Shown piece by piece: positions 5,653-5,846 of a DNA stretch of 5,846 nucleotides. Made by a program: the position numbers and the translations under genes. The stretch is from Pseudomonadota bacterium (GTDB taxonomy: Bacteria > Pseudomonadota > Gammaproteobacteria > Burkholderiales > SG8-39). The stretch is taken from assembly GCA_021825225.1 (NCBI GenBank), contig JAKAIH010000193.1, positions 1 through 5,846 of the forward strand, read 5' to 3'. Each line of letters opens with the position of its first letter. Positions within the stretch are counted from its first letter, which is position 1. The notes under the pieces are model-generated. The model was not told the DNA's origin. It worked only from the letters and a program-made list of their open reading frames with translations, and searched no databases.

Positions 5653-5846
5653 CTAAACTGCTTGACCGAGTTTGAAGATCGGCAGGTACATCGCGATCAC
5701 CATGCCGCCAATCAGCGTACCCAGCACCACCATGATGATAGGTTCCATCAGGCTGGAAAGCGCTTCCACCGCATCGTCCACTTCGGCTTCGAAAAAGTCT
5801 GCGACTTTGGACAGCATGCCGTCCAGTGCGCCGGATTCCTCGCCGA
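5653..5846 (-). CDS. pilC: Type IV pilus inner-membrane platform protein PilC, C-terminal part
   Basis: The last 63 residues of PilC, read on the minus strand and open to the window's right edge; the start lies outside. The segment begins [22 protein letters not shown], the conserved start of the last helix bundle in T2SF/PilC/GspF proteins. It has the acidic stretch EVDDAVEAL (21-29), then [24 protein letters not shown] (34-57) as the final membrane helix, and ends KLGQAV. PilC (about 400 residues when complete) anchors the PilB and PilT motor ATPases at the inner membrane during pilus assembly. This tail is very strongly conserved in the family, so the call is secure despite the short length. 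It is followed by pilD and probably by pilB or another pil gene upstream. Confidence 0.95.
   Translation of the reverse strand, partial: GEESGALDGMLSKVADFFEAEVDDAVEALSSLMEPIIMVVLGTLIGGMVIAMYLPIFKLGQAV

Overview
This is a GC-rich, gene-dense proteobacterial chromosome segment, most likely from a betaproteobacterium. That assignment rests on gene content and order: a DUF815 AAA+ ATPase, a MutT-type Nudix hydrolase with a ThiE-like tail, YacG, ZapD, CoaE, PilD and PilC. Family-level knowledge places these genes together in beta- and gammaproteobacteria. The assignment is an inference, since no rRNA or other direct taxonomic marker is present.

Left part (1-1665, plus strand): the 3' end of a DUF815 ATP-binding protein, then a Nudix/ThiE-like fusion protein. 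The 75-base spacer between them holds three consecutive small palindromes that look like a decayed REP-type element and run into the probable Nudix start codon. Convergent to these, 6 bases away, is the small zinc protein gene yacG on the minus strand (1672-1872).

Middle part (about 1873-3270): two plus-strand genes, an acyl-CoA-binding protein and a LamB/YcsF (PxpA-like) protein, form a tight two-gene operon. They lie between yacG and zapD, genes that normally sit side by side as coaE-zapD-yacG. This looks like an inserted accessory module. Its 230-base upstream region has short direct and inverted repeats but no confident promoter.

Right part (3271-5846, minus strand): zapD (FtsZ-ring protein), coaE (last step of CoA synthesis), pilD (prepilin peptidase) and the C-terminal end of pilC (type IV pilus inner-membrane platform). 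They are transcribed in the order pilC-pilD-coaE-zapD. pilD and coaE are 4 bases apart. zapD follows coaE after 65 bases and may have its own weak promoter.

Functionally the window combines housekeeping (CoA synthesis, cell division, gyrase regulation, nucleotide sanitation) with type IV pilus assembly. The acyl-CoA-binding protein/PxpA-like pair is the accessory element. No complete novel defence system, CRISPR array, tRNA, rRNA or insertion sequence was seen. No gene-free stretch exceeds 300 bases.
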